Position numbers and translations under genes: made by a program. From positions 66,121,593 to 66,185,592 of the forward strand of contig CM056738.1 of NCBI GenBank assembly GCA_029844215.1: a DNA stretch of 64,000 bases, given 5' to 3'. Positions 12,389-23,252 of the stretch are shown here, one piece after another. Under the pieces are notes generated by a model. The model saw only the letters and a program-made list of their open reading frames with translations, searched no databases and had not been told where the DNA came from. The DNA comes from Przewalskia tangutica (taxonomy: Eukaryota; Streptophyta; Magnoliopsida; Solanales; Solanaceae). Numbering within the stretch: position 1 is the stretch's first letter; each line of letters begins with the position of its first letter.

Positions 12389-12674
12389 TTTTGTCACGAC
12401 CAACGGGGCGTGGTAGTGCCTTACCCGGGCACCCAAGTAGTCATACATCAGAGTAATCAGCGGATTATAAATAAGACATGAAACAATTATCAAATGAAAA
12501 CAGTTTAACCATGAAAATATCGCCTTTCGGCCTGTATATATAATAAAACTTTGAACAGTTATCCCTTTTTTACAAACTCGCCACAACGATACATGCACTC
12601 TAAGAAAGTGACAACAACTATGACGGGACAGGGCCCCGCCATACCCCTGAATGTACAAGAACTTACAGACTCAG

Positions 12675-12679
12675 GGTAA
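12675..12679. repeat. Target site duplication GGTAA (left)
   Basis: GGTAA precedes TGTCACGACCC at 12680 and recurs at 25804-25808. The uninterrupted counterpart in the sister LTR (near 6840) reads GGGTAACATACC, which confirms the join. Confidence 0.92.
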
Positions 12680-13511
12680 TGTCACGACCCGAACCCGGGC
12701 CCGTGACTGGTGCCTTACCCCGGGCACCCAAGTAGCCATACATCAGAGTAATCAACGGAATATAAAACAAGACATGAATAAAGTGAAGTGAAAAACAGTT
12801 ATATGAGAAAATTTGCTTTTCGGCATAATATATAAAACTTAAATCCGAACACATATCCTTTTACATCCGCCACAACAAGATACTGCACTTCTAAGAGTAA
12901 CATGACAACAATGGCGGACGGGGCCCCGCCATACCACAATAGCACCTACTACGAGGGACTATACCACTGATAAGCCTCGGAGAAACGGAGCTTCCCAAAC
13001 GCTGAATGTGACCACGAGCTAGGATCAACGATAGTGTACCTCGACTGCGGCATGAACGCGGCCGGCGAGGTCGATAACGGTACCAAGTATGTGGCGAAAA
13101 ATCGTAAATGAAATCATAGTAGTCTATATAAAGCGGAGACATGTATGATAACCAAACTACGATTCACGATAAATAAGCGATCATGTCAAGTCGGACTCAC
13201 GCCTCAAAGTCATCGCTCAAATATAACAATGGGTCTCACGCCCACAACATCAATCATGCGTGGAATACCTTCCTCACCGCCGATCTATGATATAACGACC
13301 AAGGAATACACATGAACACGAGTCCCACTGTGTCATCATAAAACCGTATGGGGTAAATGCGAAGGCATAGCCGACTACTAAAACCACAGTACAAACAAGG
13401 TCATAAAGCGTATCATGAGATCTGTCTGGCCGTCACATGATCAAAGCCGCCACTCGCGAGATCTAATGTGCGCGTCTAGCCACGAACTTCCGCACTCTGC
13501 ATAGGCCACTC

Positions 13512-15962
13512 TGTTATACCGTATTTCCAGTATATACGTAAGGGAATACGTCGAAAGTCTAGCCTTAAAGATAAGCCTTGGGCGTTTTTATTTGTACACA
13601 ACTCACTAAAAGAATCGTTTCGACGAAACGTTTCCACTTTAAGAGTAAATTCCGGCTATGCCATTTCTTATTTTTGCGGATTTTTCCGAGAGGCGAAACA
13701 TTTTGGACCAGCGGGAGGGCAACACTTGGCACCTCCCATTGGTGGACTTGAATCGTCCATTTGACGAATTGAAGAACCCTTGGCACGTTTTTGTGCCTTG
13801 TGCACAAGTCAAGGGTTGGTAGGATATTTGTGTTTAGTTAATCCTCACCCTACACTTGCCTTGCACTTGTCTTAATCTTGGCCATTGGTTGGCCACTTCT
13901 TGACCTATAAATACCGCCCAGAGATGAAGAGTTCTTCATCCACAAATCTTCCAAGTCTTGAAAAATCCTCTCCTCTCCCTTTGTAGTCTTTTCGTCCAAA
14001 ACACCTCCTCCTCCTTGTGAAGGCCCTTGGCGAATACCCCTCTAGCCTAGTAGTTTGGCCGAGGCCCCTAGCCTAGCCAAAAATCTACCCCCTCCCTTGG
14101 TAGAAAAGTTACCTTCTTGTATCGTTATAATGCCCAAAATACCTAGCCCAAATACCTTAGTACTTAGTAGAAGTTGTGAAGAACTTCTAAGGTTCTGAGC
14201 ATACAACTTAGAGCAAAACCTTGCTCAGTGCGACTTTTCTAGGATATTATTGGGCTTACCGAGGTAATAATCCTAACCTCTTTTGTATTAGAGAATGCAT
14301 CTGTAGAAGTATAAGAATAAGTATTAATCACTTAGAAGAATATCACGAATATAATTTAAGCATTACTACGATGAAGGGTTTGAAAGATGAATAATCAAAT
14401 CAGATTACATAGGATTGTTTTCACGATGAGACTTATATAGCTCACCGGGTAGGGAAGTGCTGCCCAACTTTCCATAGAATTGTGAACCCTCTGTTTAGAA
14501 TGACCTTCAGAGTAGTCTTTGATAGATATCTGTGACTATTATAGGTGACTTCTCAGCGACATATTCAACTTGGCGGTGGTTTTCATTGAGAAGGTATGTG
14601 ATTCTTCCTAAAGCATGATATTTTACAATATATAGTACGGTGACGATACGTGTTAACCGAATAATAACTATGGCAATGTCTTTGACTTAAGCTCGAATAA
14701 TACTTACAAGAATGCCTCACGCTTAAGCTGAATAATACTTACGAATGCCTCACGGCTTAAGCTTTGAATAATAAAGAATGAAAACATTTCAAAAGACTAC
14801 CAATCATATTATGAAGAGAACTAATTGGTTTTTAAACAGAAGCTTAAGAGTTATACTAGCTTTATGGGAAGTAAGTATAACCACTTAAGATTGATAAAAG
14901 AAACAAGTTTGCCTATGTGTTTATAACAGACTTATATTGTGAAAAGAATAATAAGATGGTTTGATAAGTAGACATGATATGATGCTATGTGTGTTAGTAT
15001 CTTGTAACGTTTGTATAGGTGAGTATCCTTGTTGTGCTTATGTTGTTTAAAGATAAGTTGTTATGTTAGTATACTATCACTCACCTCTTGAGATGATACA
15101 GGGGTTGGCGCCTCCGTCGCGGTAGACTCAGCGGTGATGCAGGGACCATGATTCGAGAATACCTCATGCGGGTCCAGGGGGCCTATGCGGAGCTACGAGA
15201 GTTCCAGGTTAGTATGCGGGGTTATGCCTCATGCGGTCTATGTGGCCATGCGGATAGCGAGTCCAGGACGATGCCGAGAAGTAGCTACCCTCGATGCGGG
15301 GTTATACCTCATGCGGGCCCATGTGAGTGGCCTATGCGGACTCCGGGAGTCCAGGATTAGGCTTGCAGAATGATAATACGGGCGAGTGGCCCTGCTTCGA
15401 ATCATTCGCAGCCTAGAAAAGACCTATTACAGTTTACCTATTGTTGCTCTTGTTTGTGATGTGGCACTATGTGCGGTTTCCTTGATTTCTTCATACATAT
15501 TTGTAAACTGGTTTTAAAAAGTGTTATGATTTCATTTAAGTACTTTACAGTTTCACATACTTAGTACTGTTGTCCGACCTCCTTCTGGGCTGTTCATGCC
15601 GCGGTAAGGGCAAGCAGTGCTAGATCCGCATCCTTAGGATCTCTACGTTGGTGTCGGAGCTCCATCTCTTAGGAGGCTCTACTTTTGGTATGATCTCCAC
15701 TGTTGTAGATAGTTTTGTGATCAGGGTATGGCCCCGCCATCGCCATAGTTGTATATTTCAGAAGTCTGTAGTCATGTTATGCGATTGTGGATGTAATCGC
15801 TAAACCATGATTATATATATATATGCCGAAAGGCGATGTTTTCTCACATAAAGCGTGTCTTATTTTATAAATCGTTTCATGTCTTGCTTTATATTTCCGT
15901 GATTACTCGATGTATGACTACTGGGTGCCGTAAGGCACGACACGAACCGAACGGTCGTGACA
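13512..15962 (+). mobile_element. 5' LTR of element A
   Basis: It runs from TGTTATACCGTATTTCC to CGGTCGTGACA and is followed by AAAG and the primer site. TATAAATA is at 13906-13913 and a GATGAAGA/TCTTCATC hairpin at 13923-13940. The segment about 15140-15360 is a GC-rich irregular repeat built on TATGCGG and CTCATGCGG. The ORFs of 60-70 codons there are by-products. Confidence 0.9.
13906..13940 (+). promoter_or_regulatory. LTR promoter of element A: TATA box and hairpin
   Basis: TATAAATA at 13906-13913. The perfect stem GATGAAGA / GT / TCTTCATC at 13923-13940 falls about where transcription should begin. It is identical in the 3' LTR (21190-21223). Confidence 0.7.
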
Positions 15963-15966
15963 AAAG

Positions 15967-15984
15967 TGGTATCGAGCGATTAAT
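15967..15984 (+). promoter_or_regulatory. Primer binding site of element A, altered
   Basis: TGGTATCGAGCGATTAAT, where element B reads TGGTATCAGAGCAGTTAA. Both differences convert CAG to CG or CGA. It lies four bases after the LTR and is complementary to the initiator-Met tRNA 3' end apart from these changes. Confidence 0.75.
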
Positions 15985-16019
15985 CCTCGGAAAGTGTCTG
16001 ACCGTATCTAGTAAGTCTT

Positions 16020-16053
16020 GATTATCGGTGTGTTGTGCACCACACCAATAATC
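16020..16053 (+). promoter_or_regulatory. Leader stem-loop with GTGCAC loop (element A)
   Basis: GATTATCGGTGTG (16020-16032), loop TTGTGCAC (16033-16040), CACACCAATAATC (16041-16053). Twelve of thirteen positions pair. It lies about 55 bp after the primer site and 110 bp before the gag start. Confidence 0.7.
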
Positions 16054-16162
16054 GTCGAGGCTATAGGATATTTAGGATTGGTTTCCATTCTTCTCATTAC
16101 GAGATCGTGCTTTAGAGTCGTGTTATAGGTTGGACCTCTAACGTATTCCTTTCTGAATGATT

Positions 16163-17450
16163 ATGCCTCCACGTAAGGCAACCCGGCCTGAAGCGGCAAG
16201 GCGGCGGAGGCGCTAGCAGACACCCAGTCACGAGGGCTCGAGCCCGTCTATACTAGAGACGGCGAGTTCTATGACGCCGCCCCAAAGAGAGACCACAGTA
16301 CCCACACCTCGCGTCCCACACCGGGCGGAGGAGTTAGGTACAAGGAGATGGCCCGACTTTGGCTAAAGTTGTGGCCCGATACGAGAGAGGCCGACGCGGC
16401 AGCCCAGCTCAGCTCGGTCGTGCCGTTGTTCACCCGAGGCAGAGTTTGAGGCTACGAGACTTCTTGAGTTGTAGCCGCGGAGTTTTATGTGTCGAGGCGG
16501 AGGATGATCCGCAGGAGTTCATCCGTCGCCTTCAGAGGATTTTGAGAGTGATCGGGCGTCGAGACCGAGTCAGTGATCTTTGTTCACATAGTCGCGTGAT
16601 ACCGCGATCGATTGGTTTGATTCATGGAGTTATCGGGAGAGCACGCGTCCCCGCCTACTGGGATGAGTTCTCGAGGCTTTCTCACTCACTTCTTACCTCG
16701 CGGATGAGGAGGCGCGGTGATAGATTTTTCTTCGAGGCAGAGGACGACCTTGTCGGGAGTACAATGTCGAGTTTGATTCATTGGCTCGATATGTCCCGGA
16801 TTAGTAGCGATATGGAGGATAGGGTGCACCGCTATGTCACCGGCTAGACGACTATTTGGCCGAAGTCATGCGGGGGTTTCTCTCCACCGGTATGGACATT
16901 ACCCGCATGCGAGCTCACGCCTTGGATGCGAGAGCGCAGAGGTCGGCGAGTGGGCGACGGCAGCAGAAGAAGGCGGGGCGGGAGGGTCTTACGGTGGTTA
17001 TCGTGGTGGCGGCCTCGGAGCCGATCTGGGTCGCACCACGCCCGGCTGAGCACTCTCGCACCGCCCTCAAGGCCCGACGAGTTTTCGAGGCGCATCGGGC
17101 CCAGGGCTTGACGCCCGAGTAGCAGAGGTCTTGGCGATCGGGACCACCCCGGTGTGGCGTCGGTGGATCCCATTACGGGAAGTGTGGTACTACTTTTGGA
17201 GCTTATTCTGATTGTGGCCAGCAGGTCACTTTGCGGGATTGTCCGACCGGGGCGCCGGTGGTAGGCTCACCTTCGAGTTCATTGCCGCTTCATCATCTCC
17301 TACGATTACTCGCCCGAGGGCGTGGTGCTCATGGGTCGGTGTCGCGCAGAGGTCGTGGCTCGTCCCGATTCGCGGCCCTCGAACCGCATCTATGCTTTGT
17401 CCACCGACAGATCGGAGGCCTCACCGATGTCGTCCACAGTACCTTATCGG
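16163..17450 (+). pseudogene. gag: gag of element A, frameshifted
   Basis: The start ATGCCTCCACGTAAGGCAAC at 16163 matches elements B and C and soon runs into a stop. The longest frame is 16359-16847 (162 codons). It holds SLRLRDF, then DDPQEFIRRLQRI, then WDEFSRLSHSLL, and ends MEDRVHRYVTG, which is the Ty3 gag capsid core. Around 17205-17255 the sequence for a CCHC zinc knuckle is visible but split between frames. Gag forms the virus-like particle and binds element RNA. At least four frame changes interrupt it, so no complete protein is encoded as written. Confidence 0.75.
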
Positions 17451-17454
17451 TTCG

Positions 17455-17975
17455 GGTTTGATGTTTATGCCTTGATAGATCCGGGTTCTACTGTCCATAT
17501 ATCTCCCTTGTTGCTAGTAGGATAGGGATGAGCACGAGTCCATAGACCCTTTCGAGGTAGCTACGCGATGGGTGATTCGGTGGTAGCTCGGCGGTATATA
17601 GGGCTTGTCTGTGACCATTCTGATCGTCAGACCCTGGCCGACTTGATAGAGTTGGAGATGATTGACTTCGACGTGATTATGGGGATGGATTGGCTAGCTT
17701 CTTGCTATGCCAATGTAGACTGCAGAGAGAGAGTAGTACGGTTCCAGTTTCCTGAGGAGCCGGTTGTTGAGTGGGAGGGGAGCACGGTATCGCCGAGGGG
17801 TAGGTTTATTTCCTACCTCAAGGCTAGGAAGATGGTGCAGAAGGGGTATATCTACCATCTAGTTCGAGTGTTTGATCACGAGGCCGCGGTACAGATTTTG
17901 ATCGATTCCGTAGTCGCGAGTTCCCGGGCGTGTTCCCGGATGACCTCGGGTATCCTCCCGAGAGGAGATTGAGTT
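17455..17975 (+). pseudogene. pol: Protease region of element A pol
   Basis: At about 17478 a frame reads LIDPGS, the active-site motif of Ty3/gypsy aspartic proteases (catalytic Asp in D-P/S/T-G-S/A). The frame 17568-17972 continues with DSVVAR, then DFDVIMGMDWLASCYANVDC, a block that normally follows the protease in Tekay/Del elements. It then runs on to FISYLKARKM before RT. The active-site segment and this frame are separated by a shift near 17525-17568. The enzyme would cleave the Gag-Pol precursor. Catalytic residues are present but not in one open frame. Confidence 0.75.
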
Positions 17976-17989
17976 TTGTATTGACATAT

Positions 17990-18600
17990 TGCGGATACTC
18001 GGCCTATTTCCATTCCGCCATACGTAATGGCACTGCCGAGTTGAGAGTGAAGGACCACCGAGGGATTTCTTTGGAGAAGGGCTTCATTAGGCCAGTGTTT
18101 CCCGGGCGCCAGATTGTTCGCGTGAAGAAAGGGCGGGGCCTTGCGCGTGTGTTGATTACGGTGCAAACAAGGTGACCATTAAACAGATACCCCTTCCGGG
18201 ATTGATGATTTGTTCGACGGTTGTAGAGGCGCGAGATGTTTCTCCAAGATTGATCTGCGTTCGCTATCATCGTTCGTGTCGAGAGGTGGATGTCCCTAGA
18301 TTGCATTAGGACGATGCGGGCATTATGAGTTCGTGGTCATGTCTTTGGTTGACCAATGCTCGCGGTATTCATGGATTTGATGAACCGAGTGTTCAAACCA
18401 TTTTTGGACACGTTTGTGATAGTGTTCATTGATGATATCTTGGTTTATTCTCGCCAGAAGCGAGCACGCGGAGCATTTGGGCGATCTTGTGATTCTCGAG
18501 GCGGCGGTTATGCGCCAAGTTTTCCAAATGTGAGTTTTGGTTGACTTGATGGCGTTTCTTGGGCATATTATCTGGTGATGGCATTCGAGTTGATACGGCC
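17990..18600 (+). pseudogene. pol: Reverse transcriptase region of element A pol
   Basis: The frame 18356-18544 holds AVFMDLMNRVFKPFLDTF followed by FIDDILVYS (from about 18425), the palm motif with the two catalytic aspartates. Upstream, 18030-18300 corresponds to the fingers segment (KGFIRP, VKK, FSKIDLR equivalents) but is scattered over three frames and lacks several short stretches present in element B. The enzyme copies element RNA to cDNA in the cytoplasmic particle. As written it cannot be translated as one domain. Confidence 0.75.
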
Positions 18601-19150
18601 AAGATCGAAGCGATCAGGACTTGGCCTGACCTACTACTCCGGCGAGAGGTTCGCGATTTCGGGCCTTGCAGATATTATCGGCGTTCGAGAGAAGTTTGCT
18701 TCTATCTTCGCACCATTGACTAGGTGACTCGAAGCGACGAAGTTTGACCGATGCTTGTGAGCGGGGTTTCGATTCTTGAAGAGAGGCGACGACCGCCTCG
18801 TTCTTACTCTTCCGAGGTCGAGATGGTTATGTCGTGTATTGTGATGCGTCGGTATCAGGTTGGGATGTGTGTTGATGCGGCATGGCGGGGTTATAGCATA
18901 TCATCCCGACAAAGAAACACGGAGGAACTACCCCACCCATGATTTGGAGTTGGCAGCAGTGATTCAAGCTTTGAAGATCTGGAGGCACTATTTGTATGGG
19001 GTTCACGTGGATATTTATACGCACCACAAGAGCCTCGGTATATCTTGACCAGAGGAGCCGAACTTACGGCGAGGCGGTGGTTAGAGTTGCTTAAGGATTA
19101 CGATGTTGATATCTGTACCACCCGGAAGGCCAATGTTGGCGGATGCTCTT
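18600..19150 (+). pseudogene. pol: RT connection and RNase H region of element A pol
   Basis: The frame 18860-19048 contains HDLELAAVIQALKIWRHYLY then GVHVDIYTHHKSLG, the C-terminal half of the Ty3-type RNase H (the second half of element C reads the same with YTDHKSL). The first half (YCDAS equivalent) is near 18830 in another frame. The D of the DHK motif is replaced by H here. RNase H removes template RNA during reverse transcription. Confidence 0.72.
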
Positions 19151-19159
19151 AGTCGTAGG

Positions 19160-20300
19160 TCGATAGGAGCCTATCGGATGTGCGGCTAGAGAGAGGACAT
19201 GGTTCGTGATTTGCATCGATTAGCGAGCCTTGGTGTCCGTTTGATTGATTACGATAGCGGGGTTAGAGTTCGTGAGGTTGCCGAGTCTTCCATCGTCGGC
19301 GAGGTGAAGAGGCAACAGTTCGAGGATCGGCTTTGATTCGATATCGTGATCTGACTCTTCGTGAGGCAAGGGTCCTGAGGTAGCACGATGGGTGCTAAGG
19401 TTTGAGGGCGCATGTGTTCGGATGTTTGAGACTTCGGCAGGTTCTTGGGAAGCACACGCGTTACGCGTTTATCCATCCGGAAGTCGACCAAGATGTACCA
19501 CGACCTTAGATACGTGTATTGGTGGGATGGCTTGAAGAGGACATTGCGAGTTCGTAGCTCGATGCGTGTTGTCGGCGGTGAAGGTAGAGCACGAGGCCCG
19601 TGGTTTGTTGCGCACGATTGAGATCCCGACCGAAGTGGGAGGTAATAAACATGGATTTCATCACGGATTACCTCGCACTCGGAGGAGACATGATTCTATA
19701 TGGGTTATCGTCGGCGGTGTGAAATCAGCCCACTTTCTTCCGTCGGACGACTTTTACCGAGGATTATGCGGACTTTACATCAGAGATCGTCGATCGCATG
19801 GAGTCCCTACTTCAATCATATCGAGCGGAGCCCGGTTACGGCTAACTTCAGAGATCCTTCGAGGGGTTTAGGACGCAGTGAGCACGAGTAATCGCATTTC
19901 ATCCACGCAGCACGGACAGCAGAGCGCACTATCCGGACTCGAGGATATCTTTGCGAGCCCGTGTTATTGACTTCGTGGTAGTTGGGAGGATCATTTGCCT
20001 CTAGTTGAGTTCGCATATAATAATAGCTACCACCCGATTCGGGATGGCGCCTTATGAGGCCTTGTATGAGAGGAAGTGCAGATCGCCTATAGGTTGGTTC
20101 GATGTGGGTGAGGTGCAGCTAGTAGGACCAGATTTGGTACAGCAGGCAGTGGATAAGGTGAAGCTTATCCGAGCGCTATCGATTCTCGAGTCGGAAGTCG
20201 TATGCAGATCATCGTCGTCGGCATCTTGAGTTCGAGGTTCATGATTGGGTTTTCCTAAAGGTATCACCCATGAAGGGTGTGATGAGATTCGGGAAGAAGG
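19160..20300 (+). pseudogene. pol: Integrase region of element A pol
   Basis: Ordered landmarks match element C: a VRDLHRLASLGVRLID-type block near 19200, the zinc-finger block around MYHDLR/YWWDGLKR near 19495-19540, the first catalytic Asp context (MDFITG equivalent) near 19650, and the YNNSYH/APYEALY equivalents near 20020-20080. The frame 20005-20229 reads APYEALYERKCRSPIGWFDV then GEVQLVGPDLVQQAVDKVKL. Frames change repeatedly, and the segment around the second catalytic Asp is disrupted. Integrase would insert the cDNA, making the 5-bp duplications seen throughout the window. Confidence 0.75.
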
Positions 20301-20670
20301 GGAAACTCAGCCCAAGGTACATTGGGTCGTTTCAGATTGTCCGCAGGGTAGGCAAGGTTGCCTATGAGTTGGATCTGCCGTCCGATCTGGAGGCGCATCC
20401 GTTTTTCACGTATCTATCTTTGAGGAGATGTATCGGATCCATCTAGGGTACACCCGATTGACGATGTCGGTGGCCAGGGGTTATCGTATGAGGAGATTCC
20501 CATAGCGATAGTCGATCGTCGGGTTAGCGTCTGACCAAGGACGTGGCTTCCACAAAGTCTTGTGGCGGAACGAGCTCGGGGAGGAGATGGCGTGGGAAGC
20601 CGAGAGGACATGAGGCGGAAGTATCCTCACCTATTCCCACACCTCCGTAAATTCACTTTCCTACTTGTAA
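20300..20670 (+). pseudogene. pol: Chromodomain end of element A pol
   Basis: This aligns with the chromodomain of elements B and C. The stretch coding for the LSYEEIPIAI equivalent is near 20480, the WRN and EEDM equivalents near 20565-20615, and YPHLF near 20625. The common stop in TTGTAA ends at 20670. Two shifts split it. In chromoviruses this domain steers integration to chromatin carrying particular histone marks. Confidence 0.7.
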
Positions 20671-20757
20671 ATTTTTTATCGTTTACGCCTAAGTGTTTCT
20701 GTGGCGTGTGTGGCATTTACAATTGTTTAAGCTTCTTCGATAATCGTCTTGGGAAGG

Positions 20758-20787
20758 AACATTCGGACGAATGTTTCTAAGGGAGAA
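20758..20787 (+). promoter_or_regulatory. Inverted repeat and polypurine tract of element A
   Basis: AACATTCG / GA / CGAATGTT at 20758-20775, then AAGGGAGAA abutting the 3' LTR at 20788. It has the same arrangement as the other four elements. Confidence 0.75.
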
Positions 20788-23247
20788 TGTTATACCGTAT
20801 TTCCAGTATGTACGTGAGGGAATACGACGAAAGTCTAGCCTTAAAGATAAGCCTTGGGCGTTTTTATTTGTACACAACTCACTAAAAGAATCGTTTTCCG
20901 ACTAAACGTTTCCACGACTTAAGTAGAGTAAATTCCGCTATGCCATTTCTTATTTTTATGGATTTTTCCGAGAGACGAAACATTTTGGACCAACGGAGGG
21001 CAACACTTGGCACCCTCCCATTGGTGGACTTGAATCGTCCATTTGGACGAATTGAAGAACCCTTGGCACGTTTTTTGTGCCTTGTGCACAAGTCAAGGGT
21101 TGGTAGGATATTTGTGTTTAGTTAATCCTCACCCTACACTTGCATTGCACTTGTCTTAATCTTGGCCATTGGTTGGCCACTTCTTGACCTATAAATACCC
21201 TTAGAGATGAAGAGTTCTTCATCCACAAATCTTCCAAGTCTTGAAAAATCCTCTCCTCTCCCTTTGTAGTCTTTTCGTCCAAAACACCTCCCCTCCTCAT
21301 GAAGGCCCTTGGCCGAATACCCCCTCTAGCCTAGTAGTTTGGCCGAGGCCCCTAGCCTAGCCAAAATCTACCCCTCCCTTGGTAGAAAAGTTACCTTCTT
21401 GTATCGTTATAATGCCCAAAATACCCTAGCCCAAATACCTTAGTACTTAGTAGAAGTTGTGAAGAACTTCTAAGGTTCTGAGCATACAACTTAGAGCAAA
21501 ACCTTGCTCAGTGCGACTTTTCTAGGATATTATTGGGCTTACCGAGGTAATAATCCTAACCCTTTTGTATTAGAGAATGCATCTTGTAGAAGTATAAGAA
21601 TAAGTATTAATCACTTAGAAGAATATCACGAATAGAATTTAACTGTACTACAAAGTAGAAGGGTTTGAAAGATGAATAATCAAATCAGATTTACATAGGA
21701 CTGTTTTCACATGAACTTATATAGCTCACGGTAGGAAGTGCTGCCCAACTTTCCATAGAATTGTGAACCCTCTGCTTAGAATGACCTTGAGTAGTCTTTG
21801 ATAGATATCTGTGACTATTATAGGTGACTCTCTAGCGACATATTGACTTGGCGGTGGTTTTTGAGAAGGTATGTGATTCTTCCTAAAGCATGATATTTTA
21901 CAATATATATAGTGCGGACGCATACGTGTTAATCGAATAATAACTATGGCAATGTCTTTGACTTAAGCTCGAATAATACTTACTTGAATGCCTCACGCTT
22001 AAGCCCGACAATACTTACTGTGAATGCCTCACGCTTAAGCACGAATAATAAAGAACTGAAAACATTTCAAAAGACTACTGAATCATATTAACAGAAGAGA
22101 ACTAATTGGTTTTTAAAACAGAAGCTTAAGAGTTATACTAGCTTTATGGGAAGTAAGTATAACCACTTAAGATTGATAAAAGAAACAAGTTTGCCTATGT
22201 GTTTATAACAGACTTATATTGTGAAAAGAATAATAAGATGGTTTGATAAGTAGACATGATATGATGCTATGTGTGTTAGTATCTTGTAACGTTTGTATAG
22301 GTGAGTATCCTTGTTGTGCTTATGTTGTTTAAAGATAAGTTGTTATGTTAGTATACTATCACTCACCTCTTGAGATGATCAGGGGTTAAGCGCCCTCCGT
22401 CGCGGGTAGACTCGAGGCGATGCAGGACCATGATTCGAGAATACCTCATGCGGGTCGAGGGGGCCTATGCGGAGCTACGAGAGTTCGAGTTAGTATGCGG
22501 GTTATGCCTCACGCGGTCATGTGGCCATGCGGACAGCGAGTCGGGGATGCCGAGGAGTAGCTACCTCGATGCGGGTTATACCTCATGCGGGCCCGTGAGT
22601 GGCCTATGCGGACTCGAGTCCGGATTAGGCTTGCATGATAATACGGGCGAGTGGCCTCGCGAATCATTCGCAGCCTAGAAAAGACCTATTACAGTTTACC
22701 TATTGTTGCTCTTGTTTGTGATGTGGCACTATGTGCGGTTTCCTTGATTTCTTCATACATATTTGTAAACTGGTTTTAAAAAGTGTTATGATTTCATTTA
22801 AGTACTTTAAATTTTCACATACTTAGTAACTGTATGCGACCTCCTTGGGGGCTGCGTTCATGCCGCAGTGGGCAAGCAGGTGCTAGATCCGCATCCTTAG
22901 GATCTCTACGTTTGTGTCGGGAGCTCCATCTCTTCCGGAGGCTCTACTTTTGGTATGATCTCCCTGTTGTAGATAGTTTTGTACAGTCAGGGTATGGCGG
23001 GGCCCTGTCCCGCCATAGTTGTATATTTCCTTAGAGGTCTGTAGTCATGTTGTACAGTGTCGGATGTAACTGCTAAACCATGATTATATATATATATGCC
23101 GAAAGGCGATGTTTTCTCACATAAACTGTGTCTTATTTTATAAACTGTTTCATGTCTTGCTTTATATTTCCGCTGATTACTCTGATGTATGACTACTTGG
23201 GTGCCCCGGTAAGGCACCAGTCACGGGCCCCGGAACGGGTCGTGACA
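20788..23247 (+). mobile_element. 3' LTR of element A
   Basis: It runs from TGTTATACCGTATTTCCAG to GAACGGGTCGTGACA. TATAAATA is at 21190-21197, the downstream hairpin at 21206-21223, and TATGGCGGG/CCCGCCATA at 22993-23017. It preserves the TCTGATG and CACCAGTCACGGGCC stretches that the 5' LTR shows as TCGATG and CACGACACG. Confidence 0.9.
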
Positions 23248-23252
23248 ACTCC

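Larger units (their letters stand above)
13512..23247 (+). mobile_element. Ty3/gypsy chromovirus element A (plus), pol broken
   Basis: A full-length element at the deepest nesting level: 5' LTR 13512-15962 (2451 bp), interior 15963-20787, 3' LTR 20788-23247 (2460 bp). The right flank reads ACTCC (23248-23252) and the left flank reads ...CACTC, so the 5-bp duplication is ACTCC if one C is missing before the LTR. Domain order is gag, protease, RT, RNase H, integrase, chromodomain, all with frame breaks. The many differences between its LTRs lie largely at CAG/CTG positions, so counting all of them would overstate its age. Confidence 0.9.

Noticed and set aside
16844..17173. Minus-strand frame of 109 codons
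   Set aside because: It is antisense to the zinc-knuckle region of element A gag, with no start context or known family.
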